DNA of 57,397 bases from a bacterium (GTDB taxonomy: Bacteria; Thermotogota; Thermotogae; Mesoaciditogales; Mesoaciditogaceae): positions 1-57,397 of the forward strand of contig JAJYYZ010000009.1 of the NCBI GenBank assembly GCA_021800445.1, read 5' to 3'. How positions within the stretch are numbered: position 1 is the stretch's first letter; each line of letters begins with the position of its first letter. Shown piece by piece: positions 24,955 through 33,272 of this stretch. The notes below the pieces were generated by a model. That model saw nothing but the letters and a program-made list of their open reading frames with translations, had not been told where the DNA came from and did no database searches. The translations under genes and the position numbers were made by a program.

Positions 24955-25035
24955 ATGTATCTGCTCAGAATTAAACTAACGGTTTCTAATGTTTTTGCAT
25001 TTACTAATTTACTAAGTGAGATCTTTGACAATTGA
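24955..25035 (+). CDS. Very short frame related to the 26330 gene
   Basis: A 26-residue frame beginning MYLLRIKLTVSNVFAF after a GAGG site. The segment resembles YLMRIELTVSDFD in the protein at 26330, so it may be a truncated paralogue. Weak support. Confidence 0.3.
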   Translation: MYLLRIKLTVSNVFAFTNLLSEIFDN

Positions 25036-25042
25036 ATAAATG

Positions 25043-25345
25043 TTATTTCCAGAAATGAAGCAAAAGTGTAAGTATAATATTAGAAAAAATGGCTATAATG
25101 TACAATATTTCTCGGATCTTATCTGCTTTTTTTCTTTTTTCTAATTCTGTGATCCTGTTTTGCAAACTTCTAGTTTCTTCATTTACCCCATCAAATCTGG
25201 AATCAATTTCGCCTTTGAAACTATTCAAAAGATCTTTTTCAAATTTTTGACTCGTGATGTTTGTTTCATGAATAATATCACGTGCAAAGTCAAGAATATC
25301 ATTTCCTGTTTGCTTTTCGGAAGTTGGCTGAATCTTTTCGTTCAT
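25043..25345 (-). CDS. Coiled-coil protein with C-terminal membrane anchor
   Basis: A 100-residue protein: a coiled coil (SRFDGVNEETRSLQNRITEL) followed by a single C-terminal membrane segment (ILYIIAIFSNIILTLLLHFW). The layout resembles XhlA-type holin accessories. It is on the strand opposite to all neighbours and directly follows the gene at 25351-26061 by five bases, forming a two-gene leftward unit. Confidence 0.65.
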   Translation of the reverse strand: MNEKIQPTSEKQTGNDILDFARDIIHETNITSQKFEKDLLNSFKGEIDSRFDGVNEETRSLQNRITELEKRKKADKIREILYIIAIFSNIILTLLLHFWK

Positions 25346-25350
25346 TGGTT

Positions 25351-26061
25351 CTAACCTTTAGAACTTTGAATATTTTGAATGATCGTTTTAGCCGTTTGTG
25401 AAGATCTATTCAAAAAAACAGGTAATTCTTTTTCGATAAAATTGGAATCCAATTTAATATTTTCTGTGTCATAGGTGCTATAACAGTCGATGTCGATGGC
25501 CAATCCTTTTTGAATCATATCTTTTCTTGGATTGTTTTCATCCTCTGCGACTTTTTCTCCAGAATAAGCACTGAAAGTGAAGTAAAAATTATCACGTATC
25601 TTGAGAGTGTATTTAATTTCTATATGTTCGGTTTCTAAAAAGTCGGGTCCTTCTCTATCTTTTAAAAGTTTTTCCTCCAAATCAGAAGCATAAAACCTTT
25701 TCAAAAATTCTAAAGTATCTTGCTTGTTCTTCTCTTGAAAATACACAAAACGATATCCAAGACGTTTTAATTTAGGCTCTTCATAGACTTCTGGAAACTT
25801 TGTTAGCATTTTTTTTACAACCGGCTCAAATTCTTCTGAACTGGTTGGTTGAATATTTATAAGTGCTATGTTTTGAGGGCTTAAACTTCCCTGAAAAGTC
25901 TTATTGCTGAGGATAAAAGAGGTATTAGGAATATTCGGGATAAAGTTATAAATTCCAATAAATTCCTGAAGTGTTTTGAAAAAAAGGCCTGTTCTATCTA
26001 TATATAAAAAATTTTCAACTCTTGCTTCGAATATCAATTTCCTTAGTTCTAATTTAGACAT
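25351..26061 (-). CDS. Hypothetical protein, TIGR04255-like
   Basis: A 236-residue alpha/beta protein. Segments such as KIRDNFYFTFSAYSGEKV, LAIDIDCYSTYD and LPVFLNRSSQTAKTIIQNI recall the sporadically distributed TIGR04255 family, which is often near phage and defence genes; this is a weak resemblance. It is the first gene of a leftward pair with a membrane-anchored coiled coil, facing away from the early operon. That position is typical of a prophage cargo (moron) gene expressed during lysogeny. Confidence 0.55.
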   Translation of the reverse strand: MSKLELRKLIFEARVENFLYIDRTGLFFKTLQEFIGIYNFIPNIPNTSFILSNKTFQGSLSPQNIALINIQPTSSEEFEPVVKKMLTKFPEVYEEPKLKRLGYRFVYFQEKNKQDTLEFLKRFYASDLEEKLLKDREGPDFLETEHIEIKYTLKIRDNFYFTFSAYSGEKVAEDENNPRKDMIQKGLAIDIDCYSTYDTENIKLDSNFIEKELPVFLNRSSQTAKTIIQNIQSSKG

Positions 26062-26084
26062 ATGAACCCCCTTGGAGGTGAATT

Positions 26085-26333
26085 ATGAAACTTAATGAAT
26101 TTCTTAATCAATATTTTGATGCCTATTTCAAGGAACTCAAAGATAAATTCTCAAATGTAGACGAAAAAGAACTCAAAGATATTTTCCTTTTTGGATTCAA
26201 AGAAGGATTTACATTCGACATTGAAATTATAACAGATTTAAATGATGAAATCATAGAGGTCAAGAATAACGAACGTATTCTTCCAAACAAAGTGAAAGAG
26301 TTTTTTCACAACACAAAGTCTTTAACACAGTGA
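26085..26333 (+). CDS. Hypothetical acidic protein
   Basis: An 82-residue acidic helical protein (QYFDAYFKELKDKFSNVDEK, then FLFGFKEGFTFDIEI). A GGAGG site precedes the ATG. It overlaps the next start by four bases. No family recognised. Confidence 0.55.
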   Translation: MKLNEFLNQYFDAYFKELKDKFSNVDEKELKDIFLFGFKEGFTFDIEIITDLNDEIIEVKNNERILPNKVKEFFHNTKSLTQ

Positions 26334-26602
26334 AAATAGGAGAAGATAGTCGAATGCCTAACGAAAAGTTGGTTATTTATCTAATGAGAATTGAATTAAC
26401 TGTTTCAGATTTCGATCTTTTGCGTCGAACAATGAAAGCCAACATATTGGCAAACATGAACTTGCCTACCGCGTGCTTCATGAATACATTGAAAGGCACA
26501 ATTCAAAGGAAAAAGGAAGTGATAAAGGCAACTAAAGTGATGATCCAGCTCGGATATACCATTTTGGTTATATCATTTTTGGATCTCATACGTCATGGTT
26601 AG
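26330..26602 (+). CDS. Small protein with C-terminal hydrophobic segment
   Basis: A 90-residue protein with YLMRIELTVSDFDLLRRTMK and a hydrophobic C-terminal stretch (LGYTILVISFLDLI). It starts within the stop of the preceding gene (GTGA overlap). No family recognised. A partial copy of its N-terminal motif lies at 24955. Confidence 0.5.
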   Translation: MKIGEDSRMPNEKLVIYLMRIELTVSDFDLLRRTMKANILANMNLPTACFMNTLKGTIQRKKEVIKATKVMIQLGYTILVISFLDLIRHG

Positions 26603-26722
26603 ACTGGCTTACTGGAATTTATGCAGGCATTCTTATTTTGTGTGGCTTTATAAGTGTTATGTGAGCAAATAGTGAACAAAAATATAGTATAATTAAATTG
26701 AGTCTTGCAGGGATGTGAAAAT

Positions 26723-26944
26723 ATGAAAATGCAAATTACAATAGATGAAAACACAGTTGAAATTGAAGGCACACTTTACGAAATAATAAATGTTTTGAAT
26801 GCGCTCAAAAAGAAATCTTTTGAACCTCCACAGTATATACCATATCCTGCGCCTTACCCGCAACCAACTCCATATTCCCCGATAACATGGGAATATTCTA
26901 CCACTTCCGATCATACTGAACCCTTATCGATAGTTATCAATTGA
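26723..26944 (+). CDS. Small protein with proline-rich tail
   Basis: About 73 residues. The N-terminus forms strands and a helix (MQITIDENTVEIEGTLYEII); the C-terminus is proline- and tyrosine-rich (YIPYPAPYPQPTPYSP). The start at 26723 follows GGGATGTG; an earlier ATG at 26705 is possible. No family recognised. Confidence 0.5.
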   Translation: MKMQITIDENTVEIEGTLYEIINVLNALKKKSFEPPQYIPYPAPYPQPTPYSPITWEYSTTSDHTEPLSIVIN

Positions 26945-26981
26945 CATATTTGTGCATTTCAAACCCAAAGGAGGAAATAAC

Positions 26982-27263
26982 ATGAACAGAAAAGAGCTAA
27001 TTAACGCAGTTGCAGAAGAAACCGGTTATACAAAGAAAGAAGTTGGGTCGGTGCTGGAATGGGTCTTAAATTCTATCACGGAAGCACTAAAAAACAATGA
27101 AAAGGTGCAGCTTGTGGGCTTTGGTACATTCGAAGTTGTTTCAAGAGCAGCCCGTCAAGGCAGAAATCCGCAAACTGGCAAAGCCATCAAGATCCCAGCA
27201 AGAAGATCTCCAAAGTTTAAGGCAGGAAAGAATTTCAAAAATGAGGTGGCGCATACAAAATGA
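26982..27263 (+). CDS. hup: HU-family DNA-binding protein
   Basis: A 93-residue HU/IHF protein with a complete signature: MNRKELINAVAEETGYTKKE, EKVQLVGFGTFEVVSRAARQ, GRNPQTGKAIKIPARRSPKF and KAGKNFKNEV. It bends and compacts DNA. The ATG at 26982 follows GGAGG. An element-borne HU could serve origin architecture, the clamp genes next door or genome condensation. It overlaps the next gene by four bases. Confidence 0.95.
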   Translation: MNRKELINAVAEETGYTKKEVGSVLEWVLNSITEALKNNEKVQLVGFGTFEVVSRAARQGRNPQTGKAIKIPARRSPKFKAGKNFKNEVAHTK

Positions 27264-27628
27264 AGACAAATGAAGAACTTGAGAAGCTAACACAAGAGAT
27301 CAGAAATTTGAAAATTGAAAACGGGAATTTGGCAACACAAAATGAGATATTGAAAGGCAAAGTAAGGGAAGCCGTTTTCAATTTAGAACAAATGAAAAAA
27401 GAAGAGAAATATCAAGCAGAAGAAGAAAAAGGACAAGAAGAAGAACCACCGTTCCAGTTATCCTATCCCATCTGTCTTGATGCCGAGCACAGATCTAAAT
27501 TGGCATACATTGCAACTCTTTGGAAGGAACCACCCCAAACAACCTTGAATGAGATGCTTGATAAAGCTTATTTAACTACTCAAATAGTTTTAGCAAATCT
27601 TGATGTATTTAAGAAAATGAGCGATTAG
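27260..27628 (+). CDS. Coiled-coil protein next to HU
   Basis: A 122-residue protein. Residues 1-70 form a coiled coil (ELEKLTQEIRNLKIENGNLA, then AEEEKGQEEEPP). The C-terminal 50 residues are a separate domain (YPICLDAEHRSKLAYIATLW; TTLNEMLDKAYLTTQIVLA). No family recognised. It is translationally coupled to HU. Confidence 0.55.
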   Translation: MKTNEELEKLTQEIRNLKIENGNLATQNEILKGKVREAVFNLEQMKKEEKYQAEEEKGQEEEPPFQLSYPICLDAEHRSKLAYIATLWKEPPQTTLNEMLDKAYLTTQIVLANLDVFKKMSD

Positions 27629-27725
27629 GGCCATAACCTCTGGCTGAGTTGGCCCATCAGCAGCGACCGTGACACTCCGATCTTGCTTCACGGACATTGC
27701 AGTCTGAGGAATCGGCAGAGGGGTT
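27629..27725 (+). ncRNA. Candidate structured RNA with pseudoknot
   Basis: A GC-rich stretch between two genes. P1: CCTCTG (27637-27642) pairs with CAGAGG (27716-27721). P2: GCTGA/TCAGC (27643-27647, 27657-27661). P3: CCGTGA/TCACGG (27667-27672, 27688-27693). The P3 loop contains CCGAT (27677-27681), which can pair with ATCGG (27711-27715) directly before the closing strand of P1. The structure ends 11 bases before the next gene's start codon, so a cis-regulatory role is plausible. No known RNA class was recognised. Confidence 0.55.
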
Positions 27726-27736
27726 AGAGGTGATTT

Positions 27737-27916
27737 ATGAATGATCTGAAATTTCTGATTCCTTATTTTATTCTTGCACTTATTGTATTTCCGCTATTTT
27801 TAATTATCGATTTTGTACTTACTTTAAGCGAGGTGATTCATACATGGCCAAAAAAGCAGCAAATAGCACGAAGAAAAGAGTTACAAGAAAAGCTGAACAA
27901 AAGGTTAAAACAGTAA
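27737..27916 (+). CDS. Small single-pass membrane protein
   Basis: A 59-residue protein: FLIPYFILALIVFPLFLIID is a membrane segment, followed by a basic cytoplasmic tail (KKQQIARRKELQEKLNKRLK). A GAGGTG site precedes the ATG. The 3' end overlaps the first clamp gene by 73 bases in another frame. Holin-like or structural roles are both possible. Confidence 0.5.
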   Translation: MNDLKFLIPYFILALIVFPLFLIIDFVLTLSEVIHTWPKKQQIARRKELQEKLNKRLKQ

Positions 27917-29976
27917 AAATTCCCTCCGATCTGTACAAAAGCCTCAAAAAGATATCTAAAGAACAGCATAAGTCTGTTGATAAATTTCTTCACGAGTTAT
28001 TACTTCAGGCTGCGGGCAAATCACCCGAAGTGCAAAAAATTGTGCGATATGAAATGCCAAAAGATGAAGGGATACCATACGAAGGCCCTTTACCAGGAGA
28101 ACCACAAAAGAGAGTGGAATATGAGTGGTCAAAACCAGAAAAACCACCTGAACGAGTAATAATTAAGCCCGCTGAGCAACCGGTTGAACAAACCACTTCA
28201 TCTCAATCGCAAGCATCAGATTCTTCTCAATCCATTTCGCCTCCGTCTCAATCACACCAACCCTCATATAAAATCAATGGTGTTGTACTGGTGAGAGGCA
28301 GCAACGAAAAAAGAGTGTCCGGAGTAGTTCTAAAAATTGTGCCTTCAAATGACGTAGCCAGAACTGTTACGACAAATGACAATGGATACTGGGAAGTAAA
28401 CGGCCTAACAGCAATTAGCGTAGAAGTGAGAGCAGCAGATCAACTTGGTTTCAGATTTGATCCTTCTGTTCTGACGCTGAGTTCTTTGCATCCACACGGT
28501 GAAATCTTGGCAATACCGATAGCATCCACTCAATCAGAAACTCAATCAAATCAATCTGAGACTCCTAAAACAGAAGCACCCAAAACCGAGCCATCTAAAT
28601 CGGAAACTCAGTCAGGTCAATCGACTACTTCATCATCAAATATAAACAACGAATTAAGCCAGAACAGTATTCCACTTGGGGTATTGAAGCGTATTCTCCA
28701 GCAATTGAACGTGTTTTCAAACAACATAAACCAGTGGTTACGAATTAGATTTGGAGAACAGATCATGATAGCGTCTATCATTCAAGCCAACATTTATACA
28801 TCCGAATACGTTAAAATAGTCGACGGAGGCACTAACACTGGCTTTCAAGTTATTACATCCGTTCCAGTTCTGCTTAATGCCATCAACCAAAATTCGAATG
28901 CGGTAATTGCTCATTTTGTGAGGAAAGATGTTGATTTTTTTGTTGAATTTTTTGATGCGGAATATCACAAAATCACCGAGGCCGATATAAATGTAGATAT
29001 AATAGGCATGCCCAAACTTCTGTATAATGCAACTGAAAATCTTACGACGATTGGAACAATGAAGGCAGACGACTATAACAGACTTATCTATTCAACTTCT
29101 TACGCAGCAGATAGCAGTCACGGAGGTATTGATGATGGAATAGATTTTGAAATTTCAGAATCAAAAATGATTGCCACAGCAACAAATAAGGAAATACTCG
29201 CTTCTAACAGTTGTGCTTTCAATGCCTCAGATGACAAAAATTATGGTTTTGAATTGCCACTCGCCTCCGCAAAAGGATGGAGGGAAATTTTGTCATCTTA
29301 TGACCATGCAGACCTGACGGTGAAGGCCCGAGAATTTGTCGAGTTTACCCTCGAAAACAAAGCTTATACACATGCATCAATCATAGAAATGACACTGCCG
29401 GATAATCTGTTTTTTATATCCGAAACTTTCGTTGAATCTTTTTACAACTGGCACAAAATAATTCCCGACGAACAGACTATTGCCACGGGTCCAATTTTAT
29501 TTTCAGTTAAGGCTGATGATTTGTATACTTATGTGAATAAAATTGCACTGGATATTCAACCTGATTCTGAAAACAGAAAGGCCATTGATATATACATCGG
29601 TGCAATGCCCACCGCAGGCTTAACCGTAAAACCAGCAGGCAACCGAGAAAATATTTTCCCCTTGCAATTCACTGCTATTTCTATGAATGTATATGCTTTC
29701 ACGAAGATGTTTAAAATACGGGTAAAGGCTCCATATCTGCTTGAGCCTCTCGAAACCTTTGGAACAAAAGAAGTATGGATAAATTTTTCTGGAGAACATA
29801 GTGCAATTACCATTTTGAGTAAAGATTATTTTGAAGATGGCGATAAACAAATAGCTGTTTTTATGCCTCTTAAAACCAATCCGGAAGATTGGACTGATGA
29901 TCTCAAAAACACCGAAGAAAATACCGAAGAATATGAAGAATATGAATATGAAGATGAAGAAGATACCGAAAATTGA
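27844..29976 (+). CDS. RHH - beta-sandwich - DnaN-like clamp fusion (clamp 1)
   Basis: A 710-residue multidomain protein. Residues 21-58 look like a ribbon-helix-helix DNA-binding domain (VKIPSDLYKSLKKISKEQHK, then SVDKFLHELLL). Residues 140-230 form a carboxypeptidase-regulatory-like beta sandwich (GVVLVRGSNEK; VTTNDNGYWEVNGL). A Ser/Thr/Gln linker leads to residues 270-690, which resemble a diverged DNA polymerase III beta clamp. The best anchor is ETFVESFYNWHKIIPDE at about 532, equivalent to the FPNYxxxIPxE joint of DnaN. The C-terminus is strongly acidic. The next gene encodes a clearer clamp with its own N-terminal RHH, so the two may form a hetero-ring. Function is inferred; no such fusion is known to me. 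Confidence 0.65.
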   Translation: MAKKAANSTKKRVTRKAEQKVKTVKIPSDLYKSLKKISKEQHKSVDKFLHELLLQAAGKSPEVQKIVRYEMPKDEGIPYEGPLPGEPQKRVEYEWSKPEKPPERVIIKPAEQPVEQTTSSQSQASDSSQSISPPSQSHQPSYKINGVVLVRGSNEKRVSGVVLKIVPSNDVARTVTTNDNGYWEVNGLTAISVEVRAADQLGFRFDPSVLTLSSLHPHGEILAIPIASTQSETQSNQSETPKTEAPKTEPSKSETQSGQSTTSSSNINNELSQNSIPLGVLKRILQQLNVFSNNINQWLRIRFGEQIMIASIIQANIYTSEYVKIVDGGTNTGFQVITSVPVLLNAINQNSNAVIAHFVRKDVDFFVEFFDAEYHKITEADINVDIIGMPKLLYNATENLTTIGTMKADDYNRLIYSTSYAADSSHGGIDDGIDFEISESKMIATATNKEILASNSCAFNASDDKNYGFELPLASAKGWREILSSYDHADLTVKAREFVEFTLENKAYTHASIIEMTLPDNLFFISETFVESFYNWHKIIPDEQTIATGPILFSVKADDLYTYVNKIALDIQPDSENRKAIDIYIGAMPTAGLTVKPAGNRENIFPLQFTAISMNVYAFTKMFKIRVKAPYLLEPLETFGTKEVWINFSGEHSAITILSKDYFEDGDKQIAVFMPLKTNPEDWTDDLKNTEENTEEYEEYEYEDEEDTEN

Positions 29977-29990
29977 AAGGAGTAAATAAA

Positions 29991-31466
29991 ATGGCAAAAG
30001 AAAAAAAAGAAGAGAAAAAGGAAACCAAAAGCAGTAAAGGCAAAAAGATTCCCGCAAAATCACCGGAAGAACGCTTGAACAAAAGCGTAACCGCATCGGT
30101 AACCGAAAAATTCAAAGGGGAGGTGAAAAAAGAAGCAGAAAAAGAAGACGAATCCATATCGGCATTTGCAAGAAAATCCCTTACGGATGAGATTTATCAT
30201 GATCTTCACCCTGAAGCAAGTGTCAAAGATCTGGTGGAGACTGGTCATGAAGAGCGATCTGAGATTCGCAAAAAACCTCTGGTAAGGCAGGATAAAGTCA
30301 TTGTCGGTGAAAACGAAGTATCTGTGGTTCAAATGAATAAATATCTCAAATTGCTGAAGGACATAGTTCCAACACGCCCCATAAACCCCATTTTGGGAGG
30401 CATCAAAATCAAATTTGAAAAGGATAAGGCAGAACTCCTCGCAACCAGCATAGACGATTCGATGCAGATTGTCAATCCGAAATGGCATGGAGATATCGCA
30501 TTTGTCGCAGATTATACAGCCATTCTAAAATTATTTGCTTCCACCAAAGCCGAAACGGCAACTTTTATAAAACAAGGTGAAAATCAAATGGCCATTAGAT
30601 TCAGCAATGGTCAATCCAGCACTATATTTATTCAAAGCACTGAAGAGTTTCCAGAAGTACGTTTATTGGACAACTCGAAAGAGGAGGAAATTTCCCACGT
30701 AACAGAAATCAAATCAGATGATCTTAGCACGCTTTTAAGAAGCGTTGAATATGCCCAGCAAAAAGATCCGAATATGAAAAATCTGCATGGCGTTGAGTTC
30801 GAACTTGTAGATGGGAAGTTGATACTCATTACCGTCGATGGATTCAGAATGGGATATCTGGAATATGAGGTCAAGCACGAAAAGTCATACAACTTTTTGC
30901 TGACTATGGAGGCCATTCATGCACTCATCGATAGTCTTAACATAAGCAAAGATATCACAGTGGAAATCTTTGCATTCCTCAAACATGTGGGATTTAAAAT
31001 TGGAGAGATAACTTTAATTTCAAAAATAGTCGAAGCAGAATTTCCGAATTACAAGCGGGTGATACCAGACGAGGACACCATCAAAGCAGTTATTGAGGCG
31101 AATGCAAAAGAATTGTACGATGCAATAAGATCACTTGCAACCTTTTATAAAAACAATGATACTGTGAAACTTGCCCTTCCAAAAGCGGGCACAGAAATGA
31201 CTGTAAGTGCCACATCGGCAGATATAGGCTCATCAGAAGCCAAAGTACCAATCGAAATTAAATCAAATGCGTTTGACGGAGATATGAAATTTGGCTTTAA
31301 TCCAGCGTTTTTGATGCAACCGCTCAAATTATGGTCTTCATATGGCTATGAAACGCATCCTGAAAACAAAGTTACGTTGAAATTTGTTGACGATAAAAAG
31401 CCTCTCACGATGATGCCGGCTGGCAGTACGAAAACCTTTGCAATTGTTATGCCGATAAGACTATAA
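29991..31466 (+). CDS. RHH - DnaN sliding clamp fusion (clamp 2)
   Basis: A 491-residue protein. Residues 27-65 fit a ribbon-helix-helix domain (LNKSVTASVTEKFKGEVKKE, then ESISAFARKSLTDEI), after a lysine-rich tail. Residues 101-491 are a full-length beta-clamp: MNKYLKLLKDIVPTRPINPI, then LGGIKIKF, VDGFRMGYLEYEV and AEFPNYKRVIPDE, closing with MMPAGSTKTFAIVMPIRL. DnaN rings tether polymerases to DNA; in T4 a clamp also activates late transcription. No polymerase is encoded in the window. The ATG at 29991 follows AAAGGAG; an earlier frame start at 29973 overlaps the end of clamp 1. Confidence 0.82.
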   Translation: MAKEKKEEKKETKSSKGKKIPAKSPEERLNKSVTASVTEKFKGEVKKEAEKEDESISAFARKSLTDEIYHDLHPEASVKDLVETGHEERSEIRKKPLVRQDKVIVGENEVSVVQMNKYLKLLKDIVPTRPINPILGGIKIKFEKDKAELLATSIDDSMQIVNPKWHGDIAFVADYTAILKLFASTKAETATFIKQGENQMAIRFSNGQSSTIFIQSTEEFPEVRLLDNSKEEEISHVTEIKSDDLSTLLRSVEYAQQKDPNMKNLHGVEFELVDGKLILITVDGFRMGYLEYEVKHEKSYNFLLTMEAIHALIDSLNISKDITVEIFAFLKHVGFKIGEITLISKIVEAEFPNYKRVIPDEDTIKAVIEANAKELYDAIRSLATFYKNNDTVKLALPKAGTEMTVSATSADIGSSEAKVPIEIKSNAFDGDMKFGFNPAFLMQPLKLWSSYGYETHPENKVTLKFVDDKKPLTMMPAGSTKTFAIVMPIRL

Positions 31467-31480
31467 GGAGCACACAGAAA

Positions 31481-31648
31481 ATGGGTTTAAAAACAATCGG
31501 AGAACTTGGAAAGATTGCAGATCATATCACGCAAATACTGACAAAGCGTGAATATCAACTCGACAAAGATGAAAAGAAACGCCTTACCATTATTCGGGAT
31601 CAACTGAACTTATTTATTTCGGATTATATGTTTAAAGATGAAAAATAA
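31481..31648 (+). CDS. Small helical protein after the clamps
   Basis: A 55-residue protein (GELGKIADHITQILTKREYQ, then KKRLTIIRDQLNLFISDYMF) with an AAGGAG site. Purely helical and charged. It could be a clamp partner. No family recognised. Confidence 0.55.
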   Translation: MGLKTIGELGKIADHITQILTKREYQLDKDEKKRLTIIRDQLNLFISDYMFKDEK

Positions 31649-31678
31649 GATTATCGATTATCCAAGGAGATGAATGAA

Positions 31679-32980
31679 ATGAGTTTAGAACAATTAACCA
31701 ATTACGGTTCATCTACATCTACACCCGATTTGACGCAACAACTCAAGCAATCAAACAAGTATATCGGATCATTATCTTCCAGTATGTCTCAGATCAATTC
31801 TCAAGCACAGGGCTGGCTGGCACAAAACGGCCAATTGACAGCGGCTCAAACTAACCTTACAAACATCAACATACTTCAAACGTCATTATCAAACCTGGCC
31901 GGTTTGACCGCTTCGATTAAAAGTTTTGTGAATAATTGGAGCAATTATAAAAGCATTTTTAAGCAGGATTTGAACAATCTTACTACGTTTCTATCTGGCA
32001 ATTGGGTAACATACTCAAATAATCTGAGTACTTCTCTCTCTACCGTCGGTTCTTTGCTAACAAAAATTTCGACTGCAAATTCAAACATTCAAACTTTATT
32101 GAATAACAACAACAAACAACTTGCAAATATGATCTCCACACAGGTTTCGTCTAACGGCCAATCGACAGTCAACTTGCTTACCGCAATACAATCAGATCAA
32201 GCCACAATAAATACAGATGTAGCAGCATGGACTCAAAACGAGTCATATGTGTTAGCCATTATGGGGAGTACATCGCAAATACCAACTGCTATTTCTTCAC
32301 TTTACAACGCCACAAATGCAAATAGCATAACGAGTTCTTTGCAAAGCATGGTGAATGCCCTCACGGCTACTACTTTGGTTGACAGCACGGGACACCTATT
32401 GAATGCGTCAAGCGTGAATTTGACTAATCTGATACCTCTTGATATTCAATTCAGTGCGTGGCAACAGTATTTTTCAACTAATTTCTCAAATTTGGTAAGT
32501 CAAATCTCGACGGATATGACGAATGTAAAGGCTGGGAATGGTAACATATCCGTTTTATCCGCTGATTTTACCGCTTTGACAACATATGTCAGTATGTTAT
32601 ACACACTTAGCCAGTACTGGTCTTTTGCACTTCAAATCGTTAATGCCGTGATGTCAAATATGACAACCGAAATTAACACTCTTGCGAAAGACACCAACGC
32701 TTTTTACAATATCCTGAAAGCAGCGGTCAGTTACATCAATAGTTATCTTCACTCGCATTATTCGGTTCAAGCCACACAAAATATGGCAGACCTTCAACAG
32801 ATTCAAAGCAACATTCAAAGTTACAGTGCAGAATTAAGTGCTTTGTCAACGGCAAATGGTTCAAGTTTACCCTCCGATTTTAATCTTTTCAGGATGTTGA
32901 TTATCGGAGGAATTCTCGTTGGCACAGCATTCATTGCATGGGTATGGACAAAAAAGAAAGGAGGAAAGAAAAATGGCTGA
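31679..32980 (+). CDS. Large helical protein with C-terminal membrane anchor
   Basis: A 433-residue protein, rich in Ser/Thr/Asn/Gln and predicted helical throughout (LQTSLSNLAGLTASIKSFV), ending in a membrane segment (LIIGGILVGTAFIAWVWT) and a lysine-rich tail. The start at 31679 has AAGGAG at nine bases; the ATG at 31670 is too close to it. This tail-anchored layout recurs in many proteins of the element and suits a virion with an internal membrane. Confidence 0.65.
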   Translation: MSLEQLTNYGSSTSTPDLTQQLKQSNKYIGSLSSSMSQINSQAQGWLAQNGQLTAAQTNLTNINILQTSLSNLAGLTASIKSFVNNWSNYKSIFKQDLNNLTTFLSGNWVTYSNNLSTSLSTVGSLLTKISTANSNIQTLLNNNNKQLANMISTQVSSNGQSTVNLLTAIQSDQATINTDVAAWTQNESYVLAIMGSTSQIPTAISSLYNATNANSITSSLQSMVNALTATTLVDSTGHLLNASSVNLTNLIPLDIQFSAWQQYFSTNFSNLVSQISTDMTNVKAGNGNISVLSADFTALTTYVSMLYTLSQYWSFALQIVNAVMSNMTTEINTLAKDTNAFYNILKAAVSYINSYLHSHYSVQATQNMADLQQIQSNIQSYSAELSALSTANGSSLPSDFNLFRMLIIGGILVGTAFIAWVWTKKKGGKKNG

Positions 32981-33272
32981 AATCATCAATCCGTTTGTAT
33001 CGGATGAATTCTTGTATCTTGGCTTTCCTGCTCTAATTCCATCGGCGGTAGCGGGATGGTTTATGAGCGTTCAGGAATCTGACAGGGCCTCAATCGTTGG
33101 ATTTGCACCAATTTTTGTAGATAAAGCGGTAGTTCAAAAATACTTTCAATCTCCCCTCCAGCTTAAAATTCAACGGGCTCCGCAATCAATTGACAATCAG
33201 ATCAAACAAATGGATCGGCAGAACAAGGTGCTAAAAGGAGAGGATCCCGATGGCAACAACCCAGCAGGTTAA
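32973..33272 (+). CDS. Small structural-type protein
   Basis: A 99-residue protein (NPFVSDEFLYLGFPALIPSA, then VGFAPIFVDKAVVQKYF). The ATG at 32973 follows AAGGAGG and overlaps the preceding gene's end. A short hydrophobic stretch near residue 20 may be a membrane segment. It overlaps the next gene by 23 bases. No family recognised. Confidence 0.55.
   Translation: MAEIINPFVSDEFLYLGFPALIPSAVAGWFMSVQESDRASIVGFAPIFVDKAVVQKYFQSPLQLKIQRAPQSIDNQIKQMDRQNKVLKGEDPDGNNPAG

Noticed and set aside
27629-27725. tRNA or tmRNA gene
   Set aside because: Helix lengths and the missing T-loop and acceptor sequences do not fit either.
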